Below, piece after piece: positions 4,465 through 5,913 of a stretch of DNA of 5,913 nt. The notes beneath the pieces were generated by a model. That model did no database searches. It was not told where the DNA came from and saw only the letters and a program-made list of their open reading frames with translations. Made by a program: the position numbers and the translations under genes. Source of the DNA: Candidatus Magasanikiibacteriota bacterium (GTDB lineage: Bacteria > Patescibacteriota > Patescibacteriia > Magasanikbacterales > GWA2-37-8); NCBI GenBank assembly GCA_026396535.1, contig JAPLWP010000076.1, positions 1 through 5,913 on the forward strand, in the 5' to 3' direction. Each line of letters opens with the position of its first letter. The first letter of the stretch is position 1.

Positions 4465-5913
4465 TTAAGGAGAAGCGGTGAAAGCTGGAAACCAAGCAAA
4501 CGAATCCCAATAAGTATCGACGTTAATAAAATTACGGGTATCCATATTGGATAAATTTAATTGCGGTAATGGACTGACCACTCCAGCTGTAATACCAGTA
4601 GTGAGGTTGTAGAAGAAACTATTATCAAGGGATAGCGATCCGCTATTTACCTGGATACCTTTTACATTAGGAAAGAAGGTATCTTTTGTACTATAGCCTA
4701 TAGAAGTATTATTCAAATTCACAGTGGAACTATTTATCTGAATTATTTCCACCGGCAACCGATTATCCAAAAGCTGACAATTTTCCATAGTAACTTGAGA
4801 GTCATTATTTATAGAAATGACTCCTTTATAACTGTCTCCGGGATAATTATATCCACCGCCTGAAAAATTTACGGAATTTAAATTTCCTACTCCCCCATCG
4901 AAAACCAAATGTCCCCAATATTGATTCAATCCTCCTGGTCCAATAAATTTAATTGGTTTTTCTTGCGTACCATTTAAATTCAACACGCCTTTGATAAAAA
5001 TATTTGAATATTCCGGAAGATTAAAAGTAACATCTTTATCGACAGTCAAACTTGCGCCAGTTTCAATTGTAAGATTTTCTAAATTAATAGGTATTTCTGT
5101 ACCAACATTCACCGAAGAAGTAATTGTGGCTAGAGCGATATTTACAGCTCCGTTGGTACTGCTGGAGAAATTAATAATATTTAGTTGTGGCCAAATATCT
5201 TTAACATAGATTGCGCCTGTAGGATTGGAAAAACCATCCACCATAATATTATCCAGAGCTAAAGCGCCACCGTGGTGCTCTATGGCGGTGACGCCGTTTT
5301 TAAAATTAGTATTACTAATAGATGAATTGGAATTAACATTATAAATTTCAACATCCCCATTATCTACAAAGTTTGAATTTGAAATATTCAAATTTGCGCT
5401 ATCAGAATATATAGCTTGCGAAACCGGCAGATCCCACATATTGGCATCGGGTAGACGGAAGTTGGCTCCGGCATAGATAATATCTAAACCAACAACACTT
5501 CCAGACGAACCTGGATAAAACATTAACCCCTGCCAAGATTTGGCGGATGTATTATCTGAAGTCATTGTTACTTTTTGAGTATCAGAGCCTAAAATATTCA
5601 AAGATCCTTTAATCTCAATTTTTGAATCTGGATAATAGGCTTTAATTACTGCCCCTTCTTCAATATTCAAAATCTTGCCGACAGCAACTTCATAGTAAGT
5701 TAAAATATATGGATAATCACTCTTTTTTAAAGTACGTTCAGCTTCTACCTGTGTGGCACGCAAAACAATAGAACCGAAATTCGATTGTTTAGGCGACCCA
5801 TTTAATGGCAAAGCGTCACCACCGCCATCTACTTTTCCAGAAAAACGTGGGCCTTGGTTGGTTTGCCAATTGGCAGATAAATTACCCGATAAAGTAGAAC
5901 TAACTTTTTCCAT
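4465..5913 (-). CDS. Large parallel beta-helix surface/secreted protein, N-terminus beyond window
   Basis: The 482 visible residues are the C-terminal part of a probable extracellular right-handed beta-helix protein. The M codon at the very edge (5913-5911) is probably internal, because no signal peptide follows it; residues 1-75 are instead a Gly/Ser/Asn-rich stretch. Two similar modules are visible. Residues about 78-150 run from LNIEEGAVIK (82-91) through IEIKGSLNILG (99-109) to WQGLMF (127-132). Residues about 276-354 run from LTIETGASL (281-289) through IFIKGVLNLNG (305-315) to WGHLVF (333-338). Each is followed by short Asn/Ser-rich rungs such as LNISNSNFVDNG and VTMENCQLLDN. This resembles the 'LTIEPGTVIKF ... 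WGGI' pattern of secreted beta-helix proteins. There is one cysteine and no LPXTG-like or membrane anchor at the C-terminus (ending FPAFTASP). Adhesion or glycan binding is a guess; no catalytic motif is recognisable. Confidence 0.82.
   Translation of the reverse strand: MEKVSSTLSGNLSANWQTNQGPRFSGKVDGGGDALPLNGSPKQSNFGSIVLRATQVEAERTLKKSDYPYILTYYEVAVGKILNIEEGAVIKAYYPDSKIEIKGSLNILGSDTQKVTMTSDNTSAKSWQGLMFYPGSSGSVVGLDIIYAGANFRLPDANMWDLPVSQAIYSDSANLNISNSNFVDNGDVEIYNVNSNSSISNTNFKNGVTAIEHHGGALALDNIMVDGFSNPTGAIYVKDIWPQLNIINFSSSTNGAVNIALATITSSVNVGTEIPINLENLTIETGASLTVDKDVTFNLPEYSNIFIKGVLNLNGTQEKPIKFIGPGGLNQYWGHLVFDGGVGNLNSVNFSGGGYNYPGDSYKGVISINNDSQVTMENCQLLDNRLPVEIIQINSSTVNLNNTSIGYSTKDTFFPNVKGIQVNSGSLSLDNSFFYNLTTGITAGVVSPLPQLNLSNMDTRNFINVDTYWDSFAWFPAFTASP
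4852..5088 (-). repeat. Beta-helix module 2 (coding repeat)
   Basis: This encodes residues 276-354, the second copy of the capped beta-helix module. It keeps the LTIETGA cap, the IFIKGVLNLNG strand, the TQEKPIKF turn and strand, and WGHLVFDGG, in the same order and spacing as module 1. Confidence 0.6.
5464..5682 (-). repeat. Beta-helix module 1 (coding repeat)
   Basis: This encodes residues 78-150 of the visible beta-helix protein. The order of elements (N/T-I-E-x-G-A cap, I-x-I-K-G-x-LN strand, T-Q-x-K turn, W-x-x-L-x-F strand, then a G/Y-A-G turn) recurs in module 2 about 200 residues later. The similarity is at protein level and imperfect, suggesting an old internal duplication. Confidence 0.6.

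Noticed and set aside
4991..5209. 72-codon plus-strand frame inside the beta-helix gene
   Set aside because: It is antisense to an ordered repeat protein, with no promoter or ribosome binding site seen.
5911..5913. ATG at the right edge as the true start of the beta-helix protein
   Set aside because: No signal peptide follows and upstream sequence is missing; an internal methionine is more likely.

Overview
The window looks like a low-GC bacterial chromosome segment, most likely from the candidate phyla radiation (Patescibacteria, Parcubacteria-like). This is inferred from compact, tightly abutting genes, mostly absent Shine-Dalgarno sequences, a small tryptophan-rich membrane protein of a style I associate with these genomes, and a large secreted beta-helix protein. 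All complete genes end in TAA or TAG, and no in-frame TGA is needed, so the standard bacterial code fits.

Layout, read mainly on the minus strand from right to left. A divergent promoter region (about 4037-4140) separates two transcription units. Leftward run a three-membrane-span protein (4036-3683), an FtsW-type SEDS glycosyltransferase (3681-2581) and the dTDP-glucose 4,6-dehydratase RmlB (2570-1557), with gaps of 1 and 10 nt. A long stem-loop followed by a U-rich tract (1546-1475) closes this unit. Next is a compositionally foreign-looking 81-residue zinc-ribbon-like gene (1442-1197), about 54% G+C by hand count over 1191-1440. It has the only textbook Shine-Dalgarno in the window and is followed by a pair of competing stem-loops (1196-1161). 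The nucleotide-sugar genes then resume with an FdtA/QdtA-like cupin (1131-730) and, 1 nt further, RmlD (728 to beyond the left edge).

Rightward from the divergent region, the ribosomal protein bL27 gene (4141-4416) stands alone. It has a perfect consensus sigma-70 promoter and a strong terminator. That terminator also works in the opposite direction for the convergent gene on the right, the C-terminal 482 residues of a large, probably secreted, right-handed parallel beta-helix protein (5913-4465) that enters from the right edge.

Together, the leftward genes suggest envelope building. A peptidoglycan polymerase is co-transcribed with dTDP-6-deoxysugar synthesis, so a deoxysugar-containing surface glycan is the likely product. 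The window has RmlB and RmlD but neither RmlA nor RmlC; a 3,4-ketoisomerase-type cupin sits where RmlC might be expected. I see no demonstrably new system. The best leads are the zinc-ribbon cassette between two RNA structures and the overlapping divergent promoters.
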